64,000 nt of DNA, taken from NCBI RefSeq assembly GCF_000468095.1, contig NZ_ASZC01000002.1:62001-126000 (forward strand), in the 5' to 3' direction. A program made the translations under genes and the position numbers. The notes beneath the pieces were generated by a model. It saw only the letters and a program-made list of their open reading frames with translations. It was not told the DNA's origin and did not search any database. Positions within the stretch are counted from its first letter, which is position 1; the number at the start of each line of letters is the position of its first letter. Shown piece after piece: positions 8,943-17,607 of the stretch. Source of the stretch: Pantoea sp. AS-PWVM4. Its GTDB lineage: Bacteria > Pseudomonadota > Gammaproteobacteria > Enterobacterales > Enterobacteriaceae.

Positions 8943-9344
8943 ATGTCTGAGATTGAGCAAGCGGTTGAGGTGGTTAAGGGGTTTTTAGCAGCATCTATGG
9001 CTCCCGATGCGGTGCTGGCAGCGACCTTTATGCATCCGCAGGTAAGCATCACCTTTACCGGGAAACGTGAGTTTCCCACCACCAAAGGGATCACGGACTT
9101 CAACGGTGCACGCTATAAATGGGTGAAGAAGTCCGTCGGACAATTTGACTGGATGGATCGCGGCGATCACGTTGTGGTGTACTCCAACGGCACCCTGTAT
9201 GGCGAGTGGCCGGATGGTCGACCCTTTGCCGGTAATCGTTATCTGGATCGTTATGAAGTGCGCGAGGGGTTGATCGTGAAAATGGACGTGTGGAACGACA
9301 GCGCCGAATGGATTCTGGCACCGGAGATTGGGCGCGTGGAGTAG
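8943..9344 (+). CDS. NTF2-like (SnoaL-type) domain protein
   Basis: A 133-residue protein of the nuclear-transport-factor-2 fold: N-terminal helix, then alternating strands with WMDRGDHVVVYSNGTLYGEWPDGRPFAGNRYLDRYEV, typical of SnoaL-like small enzymes and binding proteins. The start at 8943 is preceded by a very strong AGGAGG; the open frame reaches further upstream but has no ribosome site. It is divergent from the liv-like operon and may share its control region. No catalytic function can be assigned; a role linked to the imported substrate is only inferred from position. Confidence 0.8.
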   Translation: MSEIEQAVEVVKGFLAASMAPDAVLAATFMHPQVSITFTGKREFPTTKGITDFNGARYKWVKKSVGQFDWMDRGDHVVVYSNGTLYGEWPDGRPFAGNRYLDRYEVREGLIVKMDVWNDSAEWILAPEIGRVE

Positions 9345-9351
9345 TCATGAT

Positions 9352-9421
9352 CCGTAGCGGCGCGATCTATCGCGCGGTTTTTTCGTAACCAAAACCCGCG
9401 CGATAGATCGCGCCGCTACGG
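9352..9421. repeat. Intergenic palindromic repeat, paired form
   Basis: Two 26-bp arms (9352-9377 and 9396-9421) are exact reverse complements around an 18-bp spacer containing a T6 run. Each arm is itself nearly palindromic about GGCGCGAT(C/A)TATCGCGC. This is the longest perfect copy of a family seen at several other intergenic sites in the window. Here it lies between the convergent NTF2-like and aldolase genes and could also end transcription. Confidence 0.85.
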
Positions 9422-9434
9422 CATGTGCTGTTAA

Positions 9435-10295
9435 TTAATGATAAAGCTCCGCTTTACCCACCGAAGAAAACAGCTTCATTTTATGTTCCACTACCGCGCG
9501 TGCCGAAGCCATCGGTTGAATAAACAGGCTGCTTGGCTCATGGCTTGGTGATTTCATGGATTCTTCCAGCGCCACGAAGAAGGCTTTTTTCATATCGCTG
9601 GAGATATTGATTTTGCCGACGCCATATTGAATCGACTCCGCCACTTCGCTGTCTTTGTTACCGGAACCCCCATGCAGCACCAGCGGAATCGACAGGCGTT
9701 GCTGGATCGCTTTCAGGCGATCAATATCCAGTTTGGGTTGCATACCTGGCGGATAGAGGCCATGTGACGTGCCTATCGCCACCGCCAGGGTATCAACGCC
9801 GGTCTCTCGGACAAAACGTTCAGCCTGCGCGGGATCGGTGTAGAGGATTTCGTTGTGTCCACCTTCTGCGCTGCCCTGCGCCACACCAATGGTGCCGAGT
9901 TCCGCTTCGACAGACACATTCACCGTGTGCGCCACCTCGGTCACTTTGCGGGTGATGGCGATGTTCTCCTCCAGCGGGAACGCAGAGGCATCGATCATCA
10001 CCGAGGTGTAGCCGGTGCGAATGGCGCGCATCACCTGTTCCAGCGACTGGCCGTGATCCTGATGGATAACCACTGGCACCGATGCATTGCTCGCCAGTTC
10101 GCGCAAATAGACAATAAATGCATCGCCGACGAATTCATGCTCATCCGGGTGTACCTCTAAAATCACCGGAGATTGCAGTTTTTCCGCGACCTCAATCACC
10201 AGGCGCGCAAATTCGGCGGAAGCAATATTGAAGGCGCCGACGCCAAACTTATTCTGCTGCGCAACCTGGAGTAGATCTTTCATATTCATCAACAT
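9435..10295 (-). CDS. Class II ketose-bisphosphate aldolase
   Basis: A 286-residue zinc-dependent class II aldolase of the fructose/tagatose-bisphosphate family (KbaY/GatY/YdjI-like), which cleaves a ketose phosphate to dihydroxyacetone phosphate and an aldehyde. Catalytic Asp80 and zinc ligand His81 sit in HQDHGQS. Other conserved parts are VEAELGTIGV, the histidine of GTSHGLYPPG and LHGGSGNKD, a phosphate-binding loop. It is the last gene of the PTS operon, starting 3 bp after the EIIBC stop behind GAGGG. The context suggests that it cleaves the phosphorylated product of the sugar imported by that PTS. No phosphofructokinase gene is present nearby, so the exact sugar phosphate is open. Confidence 0.9.
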   Translation of the reverse strand: MLMNMKDLLQVAQQNKFGVGAFNIASAEFARLVIEVAEKLQSPVILEVHPDEHEFVGDAFIVYLRELASNASVPVVIHQDHGQSLEQVMRAIRTGYTSVMIDASAFPLEENIAITRKVTEVAHTVNVSVEAELGTIGVAQGSAEGGHNEILYTDPAQAERFVRETGVDTLAVAIGTSHGLYPPGMQPKLDIDRLKAIQQRLSIPLVLHGGSGNKDSEVAESIQYGVGKINISSDMKKAFFVALEESMKSPSHEPSSLFIQPMASARAVVEHKMKLFSSVGKAELYH

Positions 10296-10298
10296 TAC

Positions 10299-11711
10299 TT
10301 AACCCTCTTGTGGAAGTTCCTGACAATCTTTTTTGACAAAACGGAGAATCAGCGCGGTCAAAATGGCACCGGCGGCGATGGCGCAGGCATAGGCAACGAC
10401 ATGGGTGATGACATTCGGGATAAACATCACGAAGATGCCGCCGTGCGGGGCGCGGGAGCCGCAACCCAGCGCCATAGAGAGCGCGCCTGCCAGACCTGAA
10501 CCGGCCACAATCGCGGGGATCACGCGCAGCGGATCGGCCACGGCGTAGGGAATGGCCCCTTCAGTGATAAATGACAGGCCCAACACCCAGGTGACTTTCC
10601 CGGTTTCTCTCTCCTGATGGGTGAATTTCTGTCTGAACAGCAGGGTGGCCAGCGCAATACCCAGCGGCGGCACCATCCCGGCAGCCATACAGGCAGCAAT
10701 CGGTTCATAGATTCCGGAGGACATTAAGCCAATGGCAAACATGCAGACGGTTTTATTTAACGGGCCGCCCATATCAAACGCCACCATCATGCCAATCAGC
10801 AGCCCCATAATCGCGGCGTTGGTATTGCCGAGATTTTCCAGAAAGGTGGTCAGAGCCTGAAGCAGCACTTTGATCGGTTCACCGACGACAAAAATCATCA
10901 ATGCGCCGGTAATCAACACGCTGAGCAATGGCACGATCAGTATTGGTTTCAGGCCCGCCAACGCTTTGGGCAGGTTGACATATTTCACGATGGCGAAAGT
11001 AACGTAACCGGCGAGGAAACCGGCCAACAGCGCGCCGAGAAAGCCCGACCCGGTGTGAATGGCCAACATCCCGCCGACGGCACCCGACACAATCCCCATA
11101 TTGCCGCTGATCGATTTACTGATCCCGAGAGAAAGTATCGGTAGCATCAGGGCAAAAGCCGCGCCGCCGCCAATATCAGAAAACATCTTCGCCAGTGGAC
11201 TGAAATGCGGATCGCCTGGTGTCGCCGCGGTAATACCGAATGAAAAACTCAGGGCAATTAAAATACCGCCGGCGACCACAAACGGGATCATCAGGTTTAC
11301 GCCAGTAATCAGATGGACATAGATTTGTGATAACCATGACCGGCTTTGATCCGTTGATTCAGATTCGCTATGGCTACGGCTATTTTTGAGTTCCAGTAAC
11401 TCTGATTTTATTTTTCCTGACAGAATATCATTTAATAATCCCTGTGCATCTTTTGCTGCACGGGTAACAGGCACCCGAATAATTTTCTTGCCACTAAAGC
11501 GCGAAAGGTCAATCACTTTATCGGCAGCAATTAATACCGTGTCGGCCTTTTTAATGTCGTCCGAGGTCAGGATATATTCGCTTTCAACCGCACCTTGTGT
11601 TTCGACAAGGATATCGACACCCATCTTTTTGGCATTCTTTTTTAAATTTGCTTCGGCAAGATAGGTGTGAGCAACGCCTGTAGGGCAGGCGGTAATGGCT
11701 ATGATGTTCAT
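10299..11711 (-). CDS. Fructose-type PTS EIIB-EIIC permease
   Basis: A 470-residue phosphotransferase permease. Residues 1 to about 100 are a fructose-type EIIB domain whose phosphorylated residue is Cys9 in ACPTGVAHTYLA. A charged serine-rich linker follows, then a hydrophobic EIIC domain from about residue 130 with HLITGVNLMIPFVVAGG, a GEP motif in VVGEPIKV and FITEGAIPYAV, all usual in the FruA/FrvB/FrwC group. It imports and phosphorylates a hexose or hexitol using phosphate from the EIIA encoded just upstream. Only one EIIB domain is present, unlike FruA, which has two. Its neighbours are EIIA upstream and a class II aldolase downstream. The sugar is unknown. Confidence 0.93.
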   Translation of the reverse strand: MNIIAITACPTGVAHTYLAEANLKKNAKKMGVDILVETQGAVESEYILTSDDIKKADTVLIAADKVIDLSRFSGKKIIRVPVTRAAKDAQGLLNDILSGKIKSELLELKNSRSHSESESTDQSRSWLSQIYVHLITGVNLMIPFVVAGGILIALSFSFGITAATPGDPHFSPLAKMFSDIGGGAAFALMLPILSLGISKSISGNMGIVSGAVGGMLAIHTGSGFLGALLAGFLAGYVTFAIVKYVNLPKALAGLKPILIVPLLSVLITGALMIFVVGEPIKVLLQALTTFLENLGNTNAAIMGLLIGMMVAFDMGGPLNKTVCMFAIGLMSSGIYEPIAACMAAGMVPPLGIALATLLFRQKFTHQERETGKVTWVLGLSFITEGAIPYAVADPLRVIPAIVAGSGLAGALSMALGCGSRAPHGGIFVMFIPNVITHVVAYACAIAAGAILTALILRFVKKDCQELPQEG

Positions 11712-11733
11712 TATGCTCTCCTGATGAAAATTA

Positions 11734-12207
11734 TTATTCTTCGCTATGATTGACGATCAAATCATAAAGCTCCTCCTTAGTTTGCGAATTGATAAGCTTA
11801 TCCACGGTGTCATCGTCACCGAGGGCGATCGATATTTTAGCCAGTACCCGGATATGACCTGCACCGCTGTCAGCATCTTTGACGGCAAAAAGAATAACCA
11901 GTTTGACGTCGGAACTGTCCATCGTTTCCCAGTCGACAGGGGAGCTGAGTTTGGCAACCGCAATACGGGTTTCTTTCACCCAGGATGATTTCCCATGCGG
12001 GATCGCAATCTGGTTTTCAAATCCAGTGGAACCCAATTCCTCGCGCGCCAGTACATCATGGATAAAACCGGCCTTATTGGTGATTACCTGCTCGGAGTAA
12101 AGACAATCTGTCATTTTCTCAATAACTTCGAGTTTGTCTTTAGCAACCAAATCGGTCAGCACACAGGAACGGCTTAACAAATCTGCGACCACAATTTTAT
12201 CGAGCAT
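11734..12207 (-). CDS. Fructose-type PTS EIIA protein
   Basis: A 157-residue soluble EIIA (PTS EIIA type-2/PtsN-like fold). The phosphorylated histidine is in AIPHGKS (about residue 71), preceded by the family segment REELGSTGFENQIAIPH. It passes phosphate from HPr to the EIIB domain of the next gene and perhaps also to the PRD regulator. The ATG at 12207 is 7 bp from AAGGAG, which lies inside the regulator's last codons, so the two genes overlap and are translationally coupled. A GTG one codon earlier is also possible. In related MtlR-type regulators an EIIA domain is fused to the C-terminus; here it is a separate gene at exactly that boundary. Confidence 0.92.
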   Translation of the reverse strand: MLDKIVVADLLSRSCVLTDLVAKDKLEVIEKMTDCLYSEQVITNKAGFIHDVLAREELGSTGFENQIAIPHGKSSWVKETRIAVAKLSSPVDWETMDSSDVKLVILFAVKDADSGAGHIRVLAKISIALGDDDTVDKLINSQTKEELYDLIVNHSEE

Positions 12208-13714
12208 CACATTTCTCCTTACGGGTTATATCGGTTCCCAGGCATTCAACAACGCGAGCAATATCATTTCTGGAAAAGAGCGCCGAAACATAGGCGACAG
12301 GCAATTCAATATCGTCTAAGCGAATGGTGGAAATAATCAGATCGCAGTGCTGGCTTTGCAGTGTCTGTTTGAGACGGGCGCCAGGGACAATGTCGATAAT
12401 CTCCCATTCGGGAAAGGCACGATTAATACGGCTGGATAACAGTTGTGAAGTGCCGATACCACTGGAGCAGACCAGAATGACCCGTTTTTTTGCTTTGGTT
12501 TTTTCCAGCGCGTTCTGAATATAGATAGTCAGCCAGGCAATTTCGTCGTCAGAAGGCAGAGCAAGATGCTGCTCCTGATGGATCGCGAATGCGGTTTGTT
12601 TCACCGCCGTAAATACCTGATTAAATTCGTTACGGATCTCTTCCAGCAACGGATTATGGATAACAATCCCGTAAACCAGACGGTTCAACATCGGTTTTAT
12701 ATGGGAAGCCAGCGCTTTTTTTAATCCACTATCACGGGAAAAATCGATATCCAGTGAGGCGGAGAGTCGGTTAACCAGCAAACCGGCATATTCCATCGCG
12801 GTGCAATCATGAGGGTTATTCTCAGTTTCTGTCACGGTGACAGGGTGCATGCCAGATGAAATAATATATTGGTAAATATAATTGACTTCGATAGCCGGAA
12901 AACGGGTTTGGTATTCATTTTCCAACCAGAGGATAGCATTTTCGGCAATGCGCCATTCCCGGTTATCGTAACGAATAAAAACCGTTTGTTCCGCCACATT
13001 TCTGCCGGGATGTAAGTTGCGGCGCAGCGTGACCAGCAGATGAGAAAATAAGTTCGTGTAATAAGGCTCACTGATTGAACCTTGCAATTCTTCCTCAATG
13101 AGGGCAATCAGGTTCATACAGTTGGCAACATTTTCCTGACCAAACTCAGTAATAAGTTGCACCCTGGAAAAACGGTCGATGCGGCTGTCGGTCATCTGAT
13201 AATTGCTCAGCACGCTATGGGTAATAATCTCTTTCAGTGCCATTCTGATGTTATAATCGGTTCCGGAAATAAAAGTTCCTGAATGGTTTTTTCTGATCGC
13301 AAGGGAAAACTTTTCAATCCAGATTTCAATCTTTTTCAAATCTTCAACGATAGATGAACGACTGATAAAATATTTTTCCGCCAGTGCACTGATGGATAAA
13401 GGATCGGGCGAATCTGAGAGTAAATCGGTGGTCATGCTGATCAGCCGCTTACTTTTCAGAATGCCGAGCATGGCATCATCGTTAGTATCATGTGGTACGG
13501 AAAGGGTACTACTAACATCTAATTTCAATCCCAGTCCCGGTTTGCTGATAACTTTATTGTTTCCCAGGTAATACAAGTTAATCACTTCCACATCACGACG
13601 GATGGTACTGATAGAAATATTGAGCTGTTGCGCCACCTCGGTCATCGGCAACCAGCTATTCTCCAGTGCCAGTAAGTTAACTAACTCTATTTGTCTTTTG
13701 TTGAGCACTGTCAT
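12197..13714 (-). CDS. PRD-containing transcriptional regulator (BglG/MtlR type) of the PTS operon
   Basis: A 505-residue PTS-controlled DNA-binding activator. A first helix-turn-helix lies near residues 15-50 (MTEVAQQLNISISTIRRDVEVI), a second near 95-150 (ISALAEKYFISRSSIVEDLKKI), then two PRD domains to about 390. An EIIB-like domain follows with Cys416 in VCSSGIGTSQLL. No EIIA domain follows; that function is in the next, overlapping gene. Start chosen at 13714 (ATG, AGAGGA upstream); the frame is open to 13828 without a ribosome site. The gene is the first of its operon and probably activates it when the sugar is present. Its base composition looks more AT-rich than the surrounding genes, a hint of transfer. 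Confidence 0.9.
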   Translation of the reverse strand: MTVLNKRQIELVNLLALENSWLPMTEVAQQLNISISTIRRDVEVINLYYLGNNKVISKPGLGLKLDVSSTLSVPHDTNDDAMLGILKSKRLISMTTDLLSDSPDPLSISALAEKYFISRSSIVEDLKKIEIWIEKFSLAIRKNHSGTFISGTDYNIRMALKEIITHSVLSNYQMTDSRIDRFSRVQLITEFGQENVANCMNLIALIEEELQGSISEPYYTNLFSHLLVTLRRNLHPGRNVAEQTVFIRYDNREWRIAENAILWLENEYQTRFPAIEVNYIYQYIISSGMHPVTVTETENNPHDCTAMEYAGLLVNRLSASLDIDFSRDSGLKKALASHIKPMLNRLVYGIVIHNPLLEEIRNEFNQVFTAVKQTAFAIHQEQHLALPSDDEIAWLTIYIQNALEKTKAKKRVILVCSSGIGTSQLLSSRINRAFPEWEIIDIVPGARLKQTLQSQHCDLIISTIRLDDIELPVAYVSALFSRNDIARVVECLGTDITRKEKCDAR

Positions 13715-13963
13715 TGTTATCCTCTGCGCAGAATTTATGTCGGTGCTGGCTCTGTGGTTGTTATAGCCAGAAATCAGGAGGGGAGAAATACCAAAACATG
13801 AACGGAATATGTTCAAAATGATGAACACAGTTAAATCAGAATAATAATGTCAGGGCATTGCCGGGTAGACACTAATGGATGATGGCGAATTTATTGCCAG
13901 TGAGATCACATAAATATTTCGACAAGGAATTAGAATTGGGAGTTACTTCACAGAATATAAGTC

Positions 13964-13993
13964 CGTAACGGCACGATTTATCGCGCCGTTACG
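13964..13993. repeat. Intergenic palindromic repeat, single form
   Basis: A 30-bp near-perfect palindrome (CGTAACGGC...GCCGTTACG around CGATTTATCG) just downstream of the lipoprotein gene's stop. It belongs to the same family as the copy at 9352, with outer bases CGTAAC in place of CGTAGC. Confidence 0.75.
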
Positions 13994-14003
13994 TAAAGGG
14001 GGA

Positions 14004-14351
14004 CTAGCTGCTGGCGTTTTTCCCCTCCAGGCTGATAAACAGATTTTCCGGCACGCTGAAAATCACCTCCAGCGCATCGCCGCGGTGAAGGGGGGAAGGG
14101 ACGAGTGGGTATGGGTGCTCGTTGAGTTTCAGGCTGCTCTGAGCGTCATGTTCTCGCCACGATCCGACACCTTTCAGTGCCAGGCCATCTTTACCCGGTG
14201 TCGCGAAGATGCGCAGGGTTTCAACATTATTATCCTTGAATACAGAACTCTTAATTACGTTAGGAACTATCATCTCCGTGATTTTTTTATTATTACAACC
14301 AATAAGAATCAAACAGCACAGCAACGCACCCAACACCGGCCAGTTGTTCAT
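14004..14351 (-). CDS. Small predicted lipoprotein, unknown function
   Basis: A 115-residue protein with a lipoprotein signal: MNNWPVLGALLCCLILIGC, lipobox LIGC with lipidated Cys19. The mature part is short and polar, with a likely beta-rich C-terminal half (GDALEVIFSVPENLFISL). The start at 14351 has AAGGA in close range; a TTG six codons upstream is weaker. Asn at +2 gives no inner-membrane retention signal of the classic Asp kind, so sorting to the outer membrane is likely. I do not recognise the family. It stands alone between the PTS regulator and the P-type ATPase. Small lipoproteins of this size include type VI immunity proteins, but no effector gene is next to it. Confidence 0.7.
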   Translation of the reverse strand: MNNWPVLGALLCCLILIGCNNKKITEMIVPNVIKSSVFKDNNVETLRIFATPGKDGLALKGVGSWREHDAQSSLKLNEHPYPLVPSPLHRGDALEVIFSVPENLFISLEGKNASS

Positions 14352-14842
14352 TTTCCTTGCCCTTATCAATTAACTACCGGGTTAAATATGCATCACGAAT
14401 TCAGTTTAAATACTGATTGCCCGCAATTTTTATGGCGGGAGTTAACTTTTTCAACTTTCGTTAAGGTTTCGTTTAATGTCTTCTGCGCGATGGAGCCAGG
14501 CTGGATGGAATATTAAAGATCAACAATCCTGTGACATAAAAAGCGATCTCCTCATCATAATAAAACAATAAAATAATTATAACTTGTTGTATTTTAAAGT
14601 TTTATTTTGTTTTCGCGTTGAGGGTTTAAAAGAGTTATAAAATCTGAAAATTTCTAAATATTGTCGGATTAGAATTTTCTTATCGTGATAATAATTTACC
14701 TTTGTGACTAGCTTTGGGTGAATTACCTGCGGATTTAAAACTGAGAAAAACATGATATTGGTCATCGCGATGGCTGGAGATTTTATTAAAGTGTGATTTT
14801 TATTTTGGTCATAATTTATTGATTCAGTCCCACGGGGTAATT
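14352..14842. other. AT-rich intergenic region
   Basis: About 490 bp between the lipoprotein start and the P-type ATPase start, both reading outward, so promoters for both must be here. It is clearly AT-richer than its surroundings, with runs such as TTTATTTTGTTTTC near 14600. I see no convincing ORF, repeat or RNA; short ORFs here look fortuitous. Confidence 0.6.
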
Positions 14843-17575
14843 ATGAATGTCATTCCTTTTACCATGAGGCGAACGGATTCCGCCGAGCGTCCCTGGTATC
14901 AACAAGACAGCGCAGCCGCGTTCTCTGCATTTAACAGTTGTCCACAAGGATTAAGCGGTGAAGAGGCGCAGCAGCGACTGCATACTCAGGGTCCAAATAT
15001 TCTGCCGCAGAAGCGCGAGAAATCGGTGTTGATGCGTTTTATCGCCCATTTCAAAGATGTGCTGATTTATATTCTGCTGGCGGCGGCGCTAGTTACGGCC
15101 ATGATGGGCCACTGGGTCGATACCTTTGTCATTCTCGGCGTTGCTGTCATCAACGCACTGATTGGATTTATCCAGGAAAGTAACGCCGAGAAGTCATTGA
15201 AAAGCATTCAAAATATGCTGTCGAACGATGCCATTGTGCTGCGTGAAGGATTACAGGCTACCGTTGCCACGCAGAATATCGTGCCGGGTGACGTGGTCAT
15301 GCTGCGGCCTGGCGACAAAATCCCGGCCGATTTGCGCCTGTTTGAAGTCCATAATTTGCGGGTTGAAGAGGCGATTCTGACCGGTGAATCCACCGTGGTG
15401 TCAAAAAGCACCGCGGCGCTGGAAGGTGAGAAATCCCTGGGTGATCGGCTCAATCTGGCGTATTCGGGCACTACGGTAAGTTCTGGAACGGCGATGGGTG
15501 TCGTGATCGCCACTGGTGGCGATACCGAGTTAGGCCATATCAATGCGATGATCTCCTCGATTGAGGAAGCCAAAACACCGCTGCTGGTGCAAATCGATAA
15601 ACTGAGTAAAGCGATTTTTGCCATCATCCTGTTGATGATGGTGGCGCTGTTTGTGTTTGGTTTTTTGCTGCGCGACATTCCTCTGGGGGAACTGCTGCTG
15701 TCGGTAATCAGCCTCGCGGTGGCAGCGGTGCCGGAAGGGTTGCCGGCCATTATCTCCATCATTTTGTCGCTGGGTGTGCAATCAATGGCGCGCAATCAGG
15801 CGATTATTCGCAAGTTGCCGACGGTGGAAACACTGGGTGCGATGTCCGTTATTTGTTCAGACAAAACCGGCACTCTGACCATGAATGAGATGACGGTGAA
15901 AGCGGTGGTACTGGCGGATAGCCAGTGGCGTATCAGCGGCAACAGCTATGAACCACAAGGCGAGTTTCATCCTGTTATCAGCGCCAGTGGTCATGCTGCG
16001 GGAGAAGATAGCGTGTTGCAGGCCTTTCTCGGTGCTGTCGATCGCTGCAATGAAAGCCAACTGCGCCAGGACGAACAGGGTCACTGGGGGGTCATTGGTG
16101 GCCCCACCGAAGGTGCGCTGAAGGTGCTGGCCGCGAAAGCGGGCGTGAAGTCTGATGCGATTGAAGTGGTTAGCAAGCTGCCGTTTGATTCTCTCTACAA
16201 ATATCAGGCGGTGAGTGCGGTGATGGATGGGAAACCTTGCATCCTGCTGACCGGTGCGCCGGATGTGTTGCTGGCGCTGTGCCAGCAGCAGCAGGGAGAG
16301 CAGGGCGTTGCGGCGATCGATCGGGATTATTGGGAGAACGCCATCTCGACGTACGCCAGCGAGGGGTTGCGTACCGTGGCGGCGGCCTGGCGCTGGTTGC
16401 CGACCGTGAAGCATCGACTCGACCATGAGGATTTGCGCGAGGGTATGACGTTGTTGGGGTTGGCATGCATGATGGATCCGCCACGCCCGGAAGCGATTAC
16501 CGCCATCCGCGACTGCCAGCAGGCGGGTATCCGCGTGAAGATGATCACCGGCGATCATCAGGAAACGGCGATGGCGATCGGGCAGATGCTGGGTATTGGC
16601 AACAGCACTGCTGCGGTGACGGGTTATCAACTGGAACATATGGATGATGCCGCGTTGGCGCAGGCAGCACAGGAATACGACATCTTTGCTCGCACCAGCC
16701 CGGAGCATAAGTTACGGCTGGTGAAAGCGCTGGCAGCGAGCGGTGAAATTGTCGGTATGACCGGCGATGGCGTCAATGATGCCCCGGCGCTGAAGCAGGC
16801 CAATGTCGGTATTGCTATGGGGATCAAAGGGACAGAAGTGACCAAAGAGTCAGCTGATATGATCCTCGCCGATGACAACTTCGCTACCATCGCGGCAGCG
16901 GTGAAGGAGGGACGTCGGGTGTATGACAATCTGAAGAAAACCATCCTGTTTGTGATGCCAACCTGTTTTGCTCAGGGGTTGCTGATCATCATCGCAATCT
17001 TAATGGGTAACCTGTTGCCACTGACGCCGGTTCAGATTCTGTGGATGAATATGGCGACCTCTGCCACGCTTTCGTTTGGTCTGGCGTTTGAGCCTGCGGA
17101 ACAGAACATCATGCGGCGGCCGCCACGCAATGTGCGCAGCAATGTGATGGATGGATTCGCCATCTGGCGTGTGCTGTTTGTGGGGCTGCTGATCTCAGTC
17201 AGTGCTTTTATGCTGGAAGCCTGGTTGCAACCGCGTGGTTACAGCCCGGAGTTTATTCGCACCGTATTGTTGCAGATGCTGGTGACCGCGCAGTGGGTGT
17301 ATATGCTTAATTGCCGCAACAGCGAGGGCTTCTCACTGGATGCTGGTTTGCTGAAGAACCGGGGAATCTGGCTGGTGACGCTGGTGTTGATCCTGCTCCA
17401 GGCGCTGATCATCTATGTTCCGCTGATGAATACCCTGTTTGGCACCCAGCCGTTACCGTTGAAATACTGGTTTATCGCGTTGGCGGTCAGTGCCGGGATT
17501 TTTGTGCTGGTGGAAATTGAAAAACGCCTGACGCGCGGCTGGCGCACATCAGGCGATAAGGTCATGACGAGTTAA
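14843..17575 (+). CDS. P-type cation-transporting ATPase (P2-like)
   Basis: A 910-residue inner-membrane cation pump. An N-terminal cation-ATPase domain (GLSGEEAQQRLHTQGPN) is followed by TM1-2, the actuator loop with LTGEST, TM4 with VPEGLPA, phosphorylated Asp340 in DKTGT, the hinge MTGDGVNDAP and a C-terminal six-helix bundle. The overall form is that of SERCA/PMCA-like bacterial pumps. However, ion-site positions differ from Ca pumps: TM5 reads FVMPTCFAQG where SERCA has the Asn and Glu ligands, and TM6 reads WMNMATSATLS with Ser at the Asp position. A calcium label is therefore unsafe. Start at 14843 (GGGG upstream); it appears to be a single-gene unit with its own promoter. Confidence 0.9.
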   Translation: MNVIPFTMRRTDSAERPWYQQDSAAAFSAFNSCPQGLSGEEAQQRLHTQGPNILPQKREKSVLMRFIAHFKDVLIYILLAAALVTAMMGHWVDTFVILGVAVINALIGFIQESNAEKSLKSIQNMLSNDAIVLREGLQATVATQNIVPGDVVMLRPGDKIPADLRLFEVHNLRVEEAILTGESTVVSKSTAALEGEKSLGDRLNLAYSGTTVSSGTAMGVVIATGGDTELGHINAMISSIEEAKTPLLVQIDKLSKAIFAIILLMMVALFVFGFLLRDIPLGELLLSVISLAVAAVPEGLPAIISIILSLGVQSMARNQAIIRKLPTVETLGAMSVICSDKTGTLTMNEMTVKAVVLADSQWRISGNSYEPQGEFHPVISASGHAAGEDSVLQAFLGAVDRCNESQLRQDEQGHWGVIGGPTEGALKVLAAKAGVKSDAIEVVSKLPFDSLYKYQAVSAVMDGKPCILLTGAPDVLLALCQQQQGEQGVAAIDRDYWENAISTYASEGLRTVAAAWRWLPTVKHRLDHEDLREGMTLLGLACMMDPPRPEAITAIRDCQQAGIRVKMITGDHQETAMAIGQMLGIGNSTAAVTGYQLEHMDDAALAQAAQEYDIFARTSPEHKLRLVKALAASGEIVGMTGDGVNDAPALKQANVGIAMGIKGTEVTKESADMILADDNFATIAAAVKEGRRVYDNLKKTILFVMPTCFAQGLLIIIAILMGNLLPLTPVQILWMNMATSATLSFGLAFEPAEQNIMRRPPRNVRSNVMDGFAIWRVLFVGLLISVSAFMLEAWLQPRGYSPEFIRTVLLQMLVTAQWVYMLNCRNSEGFSLDAGLLKNRGIWLVTLVLILLQALIIYVPLMNTLFGTQPLPLKYWFIALAVSAGIFVLVEIEKRLTRGWRTSGDKVMTS

Positions 17576-17584
17576 CGTTTAAGT

Positions 17585-17604
17585 CGGGTGCCAGACGGCA
17601 CCCG
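17585..17604. terminator. Hairpin between convergent ATPase and AI-2E transporter genes
   Basis: CGGGTGCC, loop AGAC, GGCACCCG in the 32-bp convergent gap. The minus-strand transcript continues into GACTTAAACG, so there is no real T tract. Probably a shared weak terminator. Confidence 0.5.
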
Positions 17605-17607
17605 CTA

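Noticed and set aside
14004..14351. Calling the lipoprotein a type VI secretion immunity protein
   Set aside because: Size and lipobox fit, but there is no effector, VgrG, PAAR or Hcp gene nearby, and I cannot match the sequence to a known immunity family.
15857..16708. 283-codon minus-strand ORF inside the P-type ATPase gene
   Set aside because: The ATPase motifs on the plus strand are unambiguous; the antisense product is Arg/His-rich noise.
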